Below, one piece after another: positions 41,645-49,196 of a stretch of 64,000 nt of DNA. Source of the DNA: JAFMJV01 sp034436555 (GTDB lineage Bacteria > Chloroflexota > Limnocylindria > Limnocylindrales > CSP1-4); assembly GCA_034436555.1 (NCBI GenBank), contig DAOTUU010000054.1:62001-126000 (forward strand), read 5' to 3'. Each line of letters starts with the position of its first letter. Position 1 is the stretch's first letter. Under the pieces are notes generated by a model, which saw only the letters and a list, made by a program, of their open reading frames with translations, did no database searches and was not told where the DNA came from. The translations under genes were made by a program, and so were the position numbers.

Positions 41645-42730
41645 TCAGCGGCCGGGGACGCTGCCGGCGCGGACCAGGTGCTCAGGCCGCCAGGCGTCCG
41701 CGCGCGGGATGCCGCTGAGGGCCAGCCCCCGGTCGATCTCCTCGCGCAGCAGGTCCAGGGCGTGGCCCACGGCCGCCTCGCCGCCCAGCGGCAGCGCGAA
41801 CAGGATCGGCCGCCCCACGAACACCGCGCGACAACCCAGGGCGAGCGCGGTCAGCACGTCCGTGCCCCGACGGATGCCGCTGTCCATGAGCACGATCCCG
41901 TCATCGCCGACCGCGTCCGCGATCGCGGGCACGCCGTCGATGGCCGCGATCGCGACATCCTGCTGGCGCCCGCCGTGGTTGCTCACGATGATGCCCGCGG
42001 CGCCCATGGCGATGGACCGACGCGCATCGTCCGGATGCAGGATGCCCTTGATGAGCAGGGGCAGCCGCGTGTTCGCGAGCACCCACGCCACGTCCTCCCA
42101 GTCGTAGCTGAGCTGGAACTGGTCGTCCAGGGAGCTGACGCCGCGCTGGTTGCTGGAACGCCGGATGAGCGCGTACAGGACGCCCTCGGGGACCTTGAAG
42201 CCGTCCCGGATGTCGCGTTCGCGGAGGCCGGTCATGGGCGTGTCCATGGTCAGCACGATCGCCTCGTGACCGGTCGCCTCCGCCTGCTCCAGGAGCTCCC
42301 TGCTGCGCCCGCGGTCGCTCAGCAGGTAGAGCTGGAACCAGCGCGGCGTGCCCGTCGCGGCGACCTCCTCGAAGGACGCGCTGGCGCACGTGGACAGGAC
42401 ATAGGTCAGGCCGCGCGCGGCGGTGGCGCGGGCCACAGCCACCTCACCGTCGGGATGTCCCAGCCGCTGGAGGGCCATCGGGGCGATGCCCACGGGCATG
42501 GGCCAGCGGCGACCCAGCACCTCCACCGACGCGTCGCGATGCGCGTTGGGGACCATCATCCGGGGCACGATGCGGTACCGCTCGAATGCCGCCTGGTTGT
42601 CGCGCAGCGTCACCTCGTCCGCGGCGCCTCCCTCGTAGTAGGCGCGGATGCCGACCGGCAGCAGCGGCGCACCAGCCACTTCGAGCTCGCGCAGGGTGAG
42701 GCACGCGGTCCAAGGTGTCGCGGCGGTCAT
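41645..42730 (-). CDS. FMN-dependent 2-hydroxyacid oxidase/dehydrogenase
   Basis: 361-residue TIM barrel of the glycolate/lactate oxidase family, which oxidises L-2-hydroxyacids with FMN. The C-terminal signature SNHGGRQQD holds the base His and the substrate Arg; FQLYLLSDR and LTMDTP are FMN- and substrate-side strands; VLMDSGIRRGTDVLTALALG binds the FMN phosphate. Lactate, glycolate or another 2-hydroxyacid is possible. A TACGGT -10 element six bases before the ATG gives it its own leaderless promoter, separate from the HisD-like/SDR genes upstream on the same strand. Confidence 0.9.
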   Translation of the reverse strand: MTAATPWTACLTLRELEVAGAPLLPVGIRAYYEGGAADEVTLRDNQAAFERYRIVPRMMVPNAHRDASVEVLGRRWPMPVGIAPMALQRLGHPDGEVAVARATAARGLTYVLSTCASASFEEVAATGTPRWFQLYLLSDRGRSRELLEQAEATGHEAIVLTMDTPMTGLRERDIRDGFKVPEGVLYALIRRSSNQRGVSSLDDQFQLSYDWEDVAWVLANTRLPLLIKGILHPDDARRSIAMGAAGIIVSNHGGRQQDVAIAAIDGVPAIADAVGDDGIVLMDSGIRRGTDVLTALALGCRAVFVGRPILFALPLGGEAAVGHALDLLREEIDRGLALSGIPRADAWRPEHLVRAGSVPGR

Positions 42731-42736
42731 GCTGTC

Positions 42737-42742
42737 ACCGTA
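42737..42742 (-). promoter_or_regulatory. -10 element for the 2-hydroxyacid oxidase gene (leaderless layout)
   Basis: TACGGT on the minus strand, six bases before the ATG at 42730. Confidence 0.45.
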
Positions 42743-42798
42743 CCGCGGTCACGCCCGCGGTGCACGACGATGGCGCGGAGTGGCCGCGCGGTCCTTCT

Positions 42799-44115
42799 TC
42801 AGCCGACGCCCCGGATGCGCACCGCGTTCGCGTGGGCCGGGAAGCCCTCGTGATCGGCGAGCGCGGTGATGGACGTGGCGATCGACGCCAGCCCCGCCTC
42901 GCTCAGGCGCGCCACGGACATCGTCGTCAGGAACGTCTTCGCGGTCACGCCGCCGTTGATCTTCGCGAACCCCCCGGTCGGCAGGGTCGCGGGCACGCCC
43001 AGGGAGAAGTTGCCCGCGCTGATGGGCGTGTCCTGGCCCAGCAGCACCTCGCCCGCGTAGGCGAGTCGGGCGAGGTCCGCCTCGGGGTCGCGGGTCGCGA
43101 TCTGGAGGTGTTCCGGAGCGTATTCGCCGGTCCAGGCGACCGCATCGGCCATCGTCGGCACCAGCATCACGCCGCCCAGGACCGTCAGCGATGACCGCGC
43201 ATACGCCGCCCGCTGCTCGGGCAGCGCCTCGATCTGCCTGGCCGCCTCCGCGTCCACCGCCTCGGCGAGCGCCCGGGAATCGGTGACCAGGGTCGCCGCG
43301 GAGTCGTGCCCGTGCTCGGCCTCGTTGAGCAGGTCAGCCGCCAGGCGCACCGGATCGGCCGAGTCGTCGGCGATGATCACCGACTCGCTCGGCCCGCACA
43401 GCATGTTGGTCGCCACGCCGTGGGCCTGTGCGATGACCTGTGCCGCGGTGACCGCGGGTGAGCCCGGTCCCACGATCTTGGCCACGCGCGCCACCGACGC
43501 GGTGCCCAGCGCGGCCGCGGCCACGCCCGCGGGTCCGTTCGCGCGCACGATCCGCGTCAGGCCCAGCTCATGGGCGACGGCCAGCACCGCGGGATCGACC
43601 AGGCCGGTACCCGGCACGGGCGGCACGATGACCGTGATCTGGGGCACGCCCGCGACGAGCGCGGGCACCCCGATCATGACCATCACCGACGGGAACGAGC
43701 CCTTCCCGCAGGGCACGAACAGGCCGACCGACGGGATGGGCCGGTGCTCCTCGCCCACCAGGATGCCGTCCCCGATCGTCTCGCGCCAGGCGGGCATCGC
43801 CGCGACCTGCGCCTCGTTGAAGGCCCGGACCTGTCGGATGGCCACCCTGATCGCGTCCAGGAGCGCCGGACCCAGCGACGCGTGCGCCCGGGCGATCTCG
43901 TCTTCCGGCACCAGCACCGTATCGATGCCCACGCCGTCGAACCGCCGGGTCGCGTCGATGACGGCCGCGTCGCCGCGCTCCTTGACGTCCGCGAAGATCG
44001 TGGAGATGGACGCCATGAGGCCCGGGTCGAAGATGGCGCTCGTGGCGCGGGCCAGGATGCGCTGCCGCTCCGCCGCCTCGAGCTCCGACCAGACGCGCAG
44101 GGACAACAGCTTCAT
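42799..44115 (-). CDS. Histidinol-dehydrogenase-family protein, probably not histidine biosynthetic
   Basis: 438 residues with HisD fold marks: FVPCGKGSFPS, CGPSESVIIADDSADP, the catalytic Glu-His in YAPEHLQI and the C-terminal EGFPAHANAVR. By alignment from memory, the zinc-ligand Gln in the AEHG strand is Glu (LLNEAEHG), the ligand Asp of GDY is Asn (AGNFSLG), and the following NH is PA. These changes argue against a true HisD and for a paralogue acting on another alcohol, as HpsN does on dihydroxypropanesulfonate. It overlaps the SDR stop by 4 bp. There are no his genes around it. Confidence 0.82.
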   Translation of the reverse strand: MKLLSLRVWSELEAAERQRILARATSAIFDPGLMASISTIFADVKERGDAAVIDATRRFDGVGIDTVLVPEDEIARAHASLGPALLDAIRVAIRQVRAFNEAQVAAMPAWRETIGDGILVGEEHRPIPSVGLFVPCGKGSFPSVMVMIGVPALVAGVPQITVIVPPVPGTGLVDPAVLAVAHELGLTRIVRANGPAGVAAAALGTASVARVAKIVGPGSPAVTAAQVIAQAHGVATNMLCGPSESVIIADDSADPVRLAADLLNEAEHGHDSAATLVTDSRALAEAVDAEAARQIEALPEQRAAYARSSLTVLGGVMLVPTMADAVAWTGEYAPEHLQIATRDPEADLARLAYAGEVLLGQDTPISAGNFSLGVPATLPTGGFAKINGGVTAKTFLTTMSVARLSEAGLASIATSITALADHEGFPAHANAVRIRGVG

Positions 44116-44900
44116 GCGGACCTCCCGCCGTCGACGATGACGGCCGAACCGGTGATGTAGGACGCCTCGCTCGACGCGAGGAAGGCGATGGTGGCGGCGA
44201 GCTCGTCGGGGTCGCTGACCCGCCCGAGCGGGATGTGCCGCACGATCTCCGCCAGTGTGGCGGGGTCCGCGAGATACGGCTCCGTCATGGGGGTCCGGAC
44301 GTAGCCCGGACACAGCGCGTTCACCCGGATGCCCCGATCCGCGAGGTCGATGGCGAGGCTCCGCGCCAGCAGCACCGCGGCGCCCTTGGACGCGTTGTAG
44401 TCGGCGAAGCGCCTCTCGGTCTGGAACGCGTTGACGCTGGCCACGAGCACGACCGACCCACCTGAGCCGTCTGCGGTCATCACCCGGGCGGCCGACTGGG
44501 TGGCGACCAGCAGGCCCCGGACGTTGATGTCCATGAGCCGGGAGAAGAAGGACGGATCGAGCTCCAGCGCGTCCTTGCCCTCCCCATCGATGCCCGCGGC
44601 GGCCACCAGCACGTCCAGCCGCCGCCCGCCCAGGGCCACCGCCGCCGCCACGGCGGCGTCCATCGCCCCCACGTCGGTGACATCGGCGATGCCGCCGTCC
44701 GCGACCGAACCCGGCAGCGCCACGGCCCGCACCTCCTCGATCGCGCGGGCGACCTTCCAGGGGTCGCGGCCCACGAGGTACACGCAGGCCCCCTCCGCCG
44801 CGAGCCGCCGCGCGGCACCCAGCCCGATGCCCGACGAGCCGCCCGTGACGAGCGCCGTCCGGCCCCGGAATCGCCGACCATCACCCAGCTCCATGGGCAT
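44112..44900 (-). CDS. Short-chain dehydrogenase/reductase (SDR)
   Basis: 262-residue classical SDR. The NAD(P)-binding loop is TGGSSGIG (about residues 19-26), the Asn-Ala-Ala-Gly-like element is VAAAGIDG, the catalytic Ser is in SVNAFQ and YNASKG holds Tyr and Lys. The C-terminal PxxxTPMTEPYL and GSAVIVDGG are standard. It is coupled to the HisD-family gene (ATGA), suggesting successive alcohol oxidations on one pathway. It begins 9 bp after the PIN toxin gene, so it may also be transcribed from the toxin-antitoxin promoter. An internal ATG at 44894 is an alternative start. Confidence 0.92.
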   Translation of the reverse strand: MPMELGDGRRFRGRTALVTGGSSGIGLGAARRLAAEGACVYLVGRDPWKVARAIEEVRAVALPGSVADGGIADVTDVGAMDAAVAAAVALGGRRLDVLVAAAGIDGEGKDALELDPSFFSRLMDINVRGLLVATQSAARVMTADGSGGSVVLVASVNAFQTERRFADYNASKGAAVLLARSLAIDLADRGIRVNALCPGYVRTPMTEPYLADPATLAEIVRHIPLGRVSDPDELAATIAFLASSEASYITGSAVIVDGGRSA

Positions 44901-44909
44901 CCCCAGGGC

Positions 44910-45305
44910 TCACGCGACGGCGCGGACGATGCCGACATCGTAGGCATCGAACGCGTGATCGGCGGTCACGATCGCGATCCCCTCGATCTGCGCCTGCGCG
45001 ATCAGCATCCGGTCGAACGGATCGCGGTGATGCTGCGGCAGCGCGGCGACGCGCGCGGCGTGGACATGCTCCACCGCGAGGCCCTCCGCGCCGGTGCGCT
45101 GCATCCGAGAGGGGATGTAGGTCGTGGGCGGCTCGGGGAGCGGCAGGCGATCGAGCGTCCACTTGATGGCGATCTCCCAGGAGCTGGCCGCGGACAGCAA
45201 CAGCCGCGTCCGGCCATCCCGAAGCTCCGCCAGCAGATCGGGTCGGATGCGCGCGGAATCGCTCAGCAGCCAGAGCCAGACGTGCGTGTCGAGCAGGTAG
45301 GTCAT
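44910..45305 (-). CDS. PIN-domain ribonuclease toxin
   Basis: 131-residue PIN-domain protein of the VapC-like type, a Mg-dependent endoribonuclease. The first acidic residue is in LLDTHVWLW, the second set near SSWEIAIK, and the C-terminal pair in DPFDRMLIAQA and TADHAFD. The antitoxin gene overlaps its start by 4 bp. The partner is a Phd/YefM-type protein. Activity is expected because all acidic residues are present. Confidence 0.92.
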   Translation of the reverse strand: MTYLLDTHVWLWLLSDSARIRPDLLAELRDGRTRLLLSAASSWEIAIKWTLDRLPLPEPPTTYIPSRMQRTGAEGLAVEHVHAARVAALPQHHRDPFDRMLIAQAQIEGIAIVTADHAFDAYDVGIVRAVA

Positions 45306-45532
45306 CCTTCGAACGCGTCACCGATCGATGCGGGCAGCGGCTCATCGAAATCGTCCGGGACCACCACGACGCCCCGGTCCAGGTCGAACTCCCGCTGGGC
45401 CGGGGCCCCGACGGGCACGAGGCGCGCGGCCGGACGCCCACCGCTGGTGATCACGATCTCCTCACCCGCGGCCACGCGCCGAAGCAGCCGCGAGAGATGC
45501 GTCTTCGCCTCGTGGACCCCGACCTGTGCCAT
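45302..45532 (-). CDS. Phd/YefM-family antitoxin
   Basis: 76-residue antitoxin: the DNA-binding N-terminus MAQVGVHEAKTHLSRLLRRVAAGEEIVITSGGRPAARL-type pattern is typical of Phd/YefM, and the C-terminal third would wrap the PIN toxin. A -10 element TAGGGT lies seven bases before the ATG. Three 12-bp repeats of a small palindrome lie upstream (45569-45604), a likely self-regulatory operator. It is the first gene of the toxin-antitoxin pair. Confidence 0.9.
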   Translation of the reverse strand: MAQVGVHEAKTHLSRLLRRVAAGEEIVITSGGRPAARLVPVGAPAQREFDLDRGVVVVPDDFDEPLPASIGDAFEG

Positions 45533-45539
45533 GCCGCGG

Positions 45540-45545
45540 ACCCTA
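45540..45545 (-). promoter_or_regulatory. -10 element for the Phd-PIN pair (leaderless layout)
   Basis: TAGGGT on the minus strand, seven bases before the ATG at 45532. Confidence 0.5.
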
Positions 45546-45568
45546 CCACGACGAGGCGCGATGCTGTC

Positions 45569-45604
45569 AGGACTTAGTCAAGGACTTAGTCAAGGACTTA
45601 GTCT
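45569..45604. repeat. Three tandem 12-bp repeats containing the palindrome GACT-T-AGTC
   Basis: AGGACTTAGTCA repeated three times (last base of the third copy differs). Each holds a 4-bp inverted repeat. The set lies about 25-60 bp upstream of the antitoxin -10 element and before the divergent deacylase gene. It reads as an operator array, and it is AT-richer than its surroundings. Confidence 0.85.
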
Positions 45605-45652
45605 GACCGTGGAGGTTGCCCATCCGCGAGGCAGGACCCGCCGAAGCGCTCG

Positions 45653-45658
45653 TACGAT
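45653..45658 (+). promoter_or_regulatory. -10 element for the AstE-like gene
   Basis: TACGAT, about 50 bp before the ATG at 45710, leaving a leader with GGAGG. Confidence 0.4.
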
Positions 45659-45709
45659 GGTCGAGGCGCCCGGCGCGCCGACGATGAGACGACCCTGGAG
45701 GCGGCGCGC

Positions 45710-46723
45710 ATGACGGACCTGCTCGAGACCCGATTCCGTGACGGCGAGGTGGTGCACGGCACATACCAGCTGCCGTTCTCCACGAACACGGGCGGCTGGT
45801 CCAACCTGGTCATCCCGGTCACCACGGTCGCGAACGGCGACGGTCCGACCGTGCTGCTGCTGGCCGGCAACCACGGCGATGAGCACGAGGCGGAGCTGAT
45901 CCTGCTGGACCTCGCCTCGTCGGTCGAGGCGGCCCGGGTCCGGGGCCGGCTGATCATCGTGCCGCGCCTGTCCGTGGACGCGGGCATGGCCGACACCCGG
46001 CTGTGGCCCGACGGCACGAACCTCAACCGGGTCTTCCCGGGTTCGCCGACCGGGTCGATCCAGGAGCGCCTCGCGCACTTCCTCAGCACGCGCCTGTTCC
46101 CCATGGCGGACGTGGTGATGGACCTCCACTCCGGCGGCCGGAGCCTCCGGTTCGTGCCCATGGCCCACATGCGCCTCGTGGCGGATGCCCGGCAGCGGGG
46201 CGCGATGCTGGACGCGATGCTCGCCTTCAACACCGACCTGCACATGCTGTACTCGGACGCGACCGGCGTGGGCATCCTGGTCGCGGAGGCGGAGCGCCAG
46301 GGCAAGATCGTGGTCAGCACGGAGCTCGCGGGCGGCGGCATCGTGTCCCGGACCAGCGTGGACGTGGGCCGGAACGGCCTGCGCAACTGCCTGCGCCACC
46401 TGGGGGCGCTCACGGGGAACGTCGAGACGCGCGCGTCGCTGGGGCTGCCGCCCGCGGTCATCGCGTCGGCGCTGAGCGAGGCGTGCTACGCCCGGGCGCC
46501 CATCTCCGGCCTGTACGAGCCACGCGTGGAGCCGGGCGACCGGGTGACGGCCGGCGACGTCGTGGGTCTGGTCTACCGGCCGGAGGAGCCCCACCGGCGC
46601 CCCGAGGTGGTGCGCGCCCAGCAGGGCGGCGTGGTCTGCGGCGTCCGGCCGCTGGCGGTCACGCGTCAGGGGGACATGCTCACGGTGGTGGGCGAGGCGG
46701 TCTCGTCCGACTCGATCCGCTGA
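45710..46723 (+). CDS. Succinylglutamate desuccinylase/aspartoacylase-family deacylase
   Basis: 337-residue zinc carboxypeptidase-like deacylase. Zinc ligands are in GNHGDEHE (about residues 53-60) and DLHSGG (about 140-145); the catalytic Glu is likely in STELAGGG. The C-terminal beta-domain (ISGLYEPRVEPGDRVTAGDVVG) resembles a biotinyl/lipoyl-like barrel, as in ectoine-pathway DoeB-type N-acetyl-diaminobutyrate deacetylases. The substrate is an N-acyl amino acid, identity unknown; no ectoine genes lie nearby. It ends 6 bp from the converging ZIP gene. Confidence 0.88.
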   Translation: MTDLLETRFRDGEVVHGTYQLPFSTNTGGWSNLVIPVTTVANGDGPTVLLLAGNHGDEHEAELILLDLASSVEAARVRGRLIIVPRLSVDAGMADTRLWPDGTNLNRVFPGSPTGSIQERLAHFLSTRLFPMADVVMDLHSGGRSLRFVPMAHMRLVADARQRGAMLDAMLAFNTDLHMLYSDATGVGILVAEAERQGKIVVSTELAGGGIVSRTSVDVGRNGLRNCLRHLGALTGNVETRASLGLPPAVIASALSEACYARAPISGLYEPRVEPGDRVTAGDVVGLVYRPEEPHRRPEVVRAQQGGVVCGVRPLAVTRQGDMLTVVGEAVSSDSIR

Positions 46724-46729
46724 GCGGGT

Positions 46730-47497
46730 TCAGGCGCTGGCGGACAGCGTCGCCGAGACCGCGAACCCGAACGCCGTCGCCAGGCCCACGGCGCGGCCGC
46801 CCTTGCTGAACGCCTCGGGGACCATCGATTCGGCGAGCATCGCGAGGATCGCGCCGCCCGCGAACAGCTGGACCGCGAGCACGACCGCGTGGGGTGCCCC
46901 GCCCAGCACGAGATAGCCCAGGCCGGCCGCCGCGCCGCTGGCCAGTGCCACCACGACCCACAGCGCCAGGATGCGCCGCCGCGGCATGCCGTCCCGCTCC
47001 AGGTCCGCCGACGCGCCCAGCGCCTCGGGCAGGTTGGAGATGAAGATCGCGGCCATCACCGGGACGCTGATGGTGCTGCCGCCCAGCAGCGAGAGGCCCA
47101 GCACCACCGACTCGGGGATGCCGTCCAGGACCGCGCCCAGGACGATGGTCATGCCGGCGCTGCGACGGGCACGCTGTGAATCGAGCCGCGGCGATCGCGC
47201 GTCCGCCGCACCGTCGGCGTCAGACCCCGTGTCTCCCTGGGTGCGCGCCAGCAGCTCGCTGCCCACGAAGAACGTGACGGCGCCGCCCGAGAACGCCGCG
47301 GCATAGAGCAGCACCGCCGACGCGTCCGCCACCGCCTCGCCCACCAGCTCGTAGGCGACCGTGCTCATCAGCACGCCCGAGCCGAACCCCAGCACCAGCC
47401 CCAGCGCCCGGTCGGTGACGGGCAGCAGGAACGCGAGAATCGCGCCGATCACGAGCGACGAGGCGGCAAGGAATCCCCAGGTCGCAGCCTCAAGCAT
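46730..47497 (-). CDS. ZIP-family divalent metal transporter
   Basis: 255-residue membrane protein with about eight helices. Metal-site motifs of the ZIP family are LDGIPES (near residue 123) and SNLPEAL (near 153), on helices IV and V. There is a variable cytoplasmic loop between helices III and IV rich in Asp/Ser/Arg rather than His. It would import zinc, iron or manganese. It lies 6 bp after the AbrB-Doc pair on the same strand, so it could be read from that promoter. Confidence 0.88.
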   Translation of the reverse strand: MLEAATWGFLAASSLVIGAILAFLLPVTDRALGLVLGFGSGVLMSTVAYELVGEAVADASAVLLYAAAFSGGAVTFFVGSELLARTQGDTGSDADGAADARSPRLDSQRARRSAGMTIVLGAVLDGIPESVVLGLSLLGGSTISVPVMAAIFISNLPEALGASADLERDGMPRRRILALWVVVALASGAAAGLGYLVLGGAPHAVVLAVQLFAGGAILAMLAESMVPEAFSKGGRAVGLATAFGFAVSATLSASA

Positions 47498-47503
47498 CGG
47501 CGG

Positions 47504-47914
47504 TCACGGCGAGGGCTCACCGGCGGGGACGACATGGGAGACGAGCCAGGCCGTCAGCTCAGGCTCGCTGACGCTCCCTGCGGCGAGCTCCAGGAAGACG
47601 GCCGCGGCTTCCGATTCGGGCGCCGCAAGGTGGAGTCCGTTGCGCCGCAGGAACGCGACCGTCACGATCAGGCCGACGCGCTTGTTGCCATCGACGTACG
47701 GATGGTTGCGCACCAGCCCGTACGCGTACGCGGCGGCAAGCTCGAGGAGGCCCACGGTCGGGTCGTACGTCCAGCGTTGGCGCGGTCGAGCGAGGGCGGA
47801 TTCCAGCAGGTGCTCATCGCGGGTGCCCGGTCGCCCGCCCTGATCGCGGATCGTCAGATGATGGGCGGCGTCGACCACCAGCCGGCCGAGCCACCGTGGC
47901 TCGGCCTCGCTCAC
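47504..47914 (-). CDS. Doc-type Fic-fold toxin
   Basis: 136-residue death-on-curing protein. The catalytic motif HPYVDGNKRVG (about residues 71-81) matches H-x-F-x-D-(A/G)-N-K-x-x-R except for Tyr in place of Phe. Doc phosphorylates EF-Tu and stops translation. Its start overlaps the antitoxin stop by 4 bp (ATGA). The partner here is an AbrB-type protein, not Phd. Confidence 0.92.
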   Translation of the reverse strand: MSEAEPRWLGRLVVDAAHHLTIRDQGGRPGTRDEHLLESALARPRQRWTYDPTVGLLELAAAYAYGLVRNHPYVDGNKRVGLIVTVAFLRRNGLHLAAPESEAAAVFLELAAGSVSEPELTAWLVSHVVPAGEPSP

Positions 47915-48138
47915 TTCGCGAGCTCACGCAGCGCATTCCGGAACTGGCGCATTGCCGCCCGGACCGCGTCCAGGTCGGCGTCGAGGTCCGCGGCGTACGG
48001 GCTGAGCAGGATGCCGTGTTCTGTCTCGATGGCCAGCACCCGGTCGCCAGGCGCGAGGTCGTATCGATCCACGAGCTCCTTGGGAAGGGTGGTCCCCACC
48101 GATCCACCCACCCGCCGAAGCGTCACCGCGCGAGCCAT
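47911..48138 (-). CDS. AbrB/MazE-type antitoxin
   Basis: 75-residue protein with a swapped-hairpin DNA-binding fold: VTLRRVGGSVGTTLPKELVDRYDLAPGDRVLA is the AbrB/SpoVT pattern. The C-terminal helix (LDADLDAVRAAMRQFRNALRELAK) would bind and neutralise Doc. A -10 element TACTGT six bases before the ATG predicts leaderless transcription. It pairs with the following doc gene. Confidence 0.9.
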   Translation of the reverse strand: MARAVTLRRVGGSVGTTLPKELVDRYDLAPGDRVLAIETEHGILLSPYAADLDADLDAVRAAMRQFRNALRELAK

Positions 48139-48144
48139 GGCCGA

Positions 48145-48150
48145 ACAGTA
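48145..48150 (-). promoter_or_regulatory. -10 element for the AbrB-Doc pair (leaderless layout)
   Basis: TACTGT on the minus strand, six bases before the ATG at 48138. Confidence 0.45.
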
Positions 48151-48161
48151 GCACGGTCGTG

Positions 48162-49187
48162 CTACGGCGCCAGGAGGCGGCGCGGGTTGTCCACCACCAG
48201 CCGCCGGTGGACCTCGTCCGGTACGCCGGCCTCGCGCAGCAGGTCCGGCACCCCGGTCAGGATGTGGTCGTAGCCGTGCCCGCCGTGCATCCGCAGCTGG
48301 GTCTTCGTGCACACGTCCTGGGCGACGAGCAGCTGGTGCGACCAGCCGTGCTCGCACGCCCGCCGGACCGCCGCGGCGCGCTCCCGGTCCGTGGGCATGC
48401 CGCGGCCGCCGTAGGCGTCCTCGTCGCCCCAGATGTCGATGCCCACCCAGGCACCGCGCGCCGCCAGGCTGCCGATCCATCCCGGACGCGTCCCGAGCGA
48501 GGGATCGAGGTGACACAGCGCGACCTTCTCGAGCGGCACGCCGGCCGCCTCCACGCGGTCCAGCACCGCGTGCCCGTTCCAGCCCCACGGGTCCAGGTGC
48601 ACGAACAGCGCGGCGCCCGTCGCCAGCTGGGCCACACAGGCGGCCTCCAGCACCCTGGCCTCGGCGGGGGTCAGCGGGTCGGAGGTGCCGATCTCGCCGA
48701 TGACCCCGGCGCGGATGCCGGTGCCGCGCACGCCCACGGTCAGGTCGCGCACGAGCTCCGCGGCGAGCGCCTCGACGGATGCCTCGCGGACCCATGCGGG
48801 ATGCGCCACCGCGATGTAGTGGCCGCAGCCCATCACGACCTGCACACCGGTCTGCGCTGCCAGCATCCGCAGCCGGAGCGGGTCGCGGCCCAGGTCGTCG
48901 GGCGTGAGGTCCACGATCGTGCGGCCCCCCGCGGCCCGGAATCGACCCATCTCCGCCGCCGCCAGGTCCAGGTCGTCGAGCACCAGGTTGGCACGCACCG
49001 CGAAGGGGTTGGCACGCACGATCGCCTCGGTCGCCGGGTTCACGGTCAGCGCCGCCACGCGGGCGGCCTCGGCGTCGGCGGGCGCGTCGAACCACACGGA
49101 CAGGTCGATGAGCAGGTGCTCGTGGATGCTCGTGGGGCCCAGGTCGGCCGGGTCGATCGGCCCGCAGACCGTCTGGATCGGGGCCAC
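48162..49187 (-). CDS. Phosphotriesterase-like metal hydrolase, in an ABC importer operon
   Basis: 341-residue amidohydrolase-superfamily barrel of the phosphotriesterase homology type; members hydrolyse lactones, carboxyl esters or phosphotriesters. The first metal pair is HEHL (about residues 22-25). At the position of the carboxylated Lys this protein has Glu (AGVIGEIG), as in several PHP-type members; later ligands are FVHLDP, CHLDPS and AQDVC. The GTG start is 10 bp after the ABC ATPase stop, so it is the last gene of the importer operon and probably hydrolyses the imported solute. Confidence 0.85.
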   Translation of the reverse strand: MAPIQTVCGPIDPADLGPTSIHEHLLIDLSVWFDAPADAEAARVAALTVNPATEAIVRANPFAVRANLVLDDLDLAAAEMGRFRAAGGRTIVDLTPDDLGRDPLRLRMLAAQTGVQVVMGCGHYIAVAHPAWVREASVEALAAELVRDLTVGVRGTGIRAGVIGEIGTSDPLTPAEARVLEAACVAQLATGAALFVHLDPWGWNGHAVLDRVEAAGVPLEKVALCHLDPSLGTRPGWIGSLAARGAWVGIDIWGDEDAYGGRGMPTDRERAAAVRRACEHGWSHQLLVAQDVCTKTQLRMHGGHGYDHILTGVPDLLREAGVPDEVHRRLVVDNPRRLLAP

Positions 49188-49196
49188 GGTCCGGCC

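Noticed and set aside
42799..44115. Annotation as histidine-biosynthetic hisD
   Set aside because: Altered zinc-ligand positions and no other his genes nearby; kept as family-level call only.
45569..45604. Replication or plasmid iterons
   Set aside because: Only three 12-bp copies, no rep gene, and a better explanation as a toxin-antitoxin operator.
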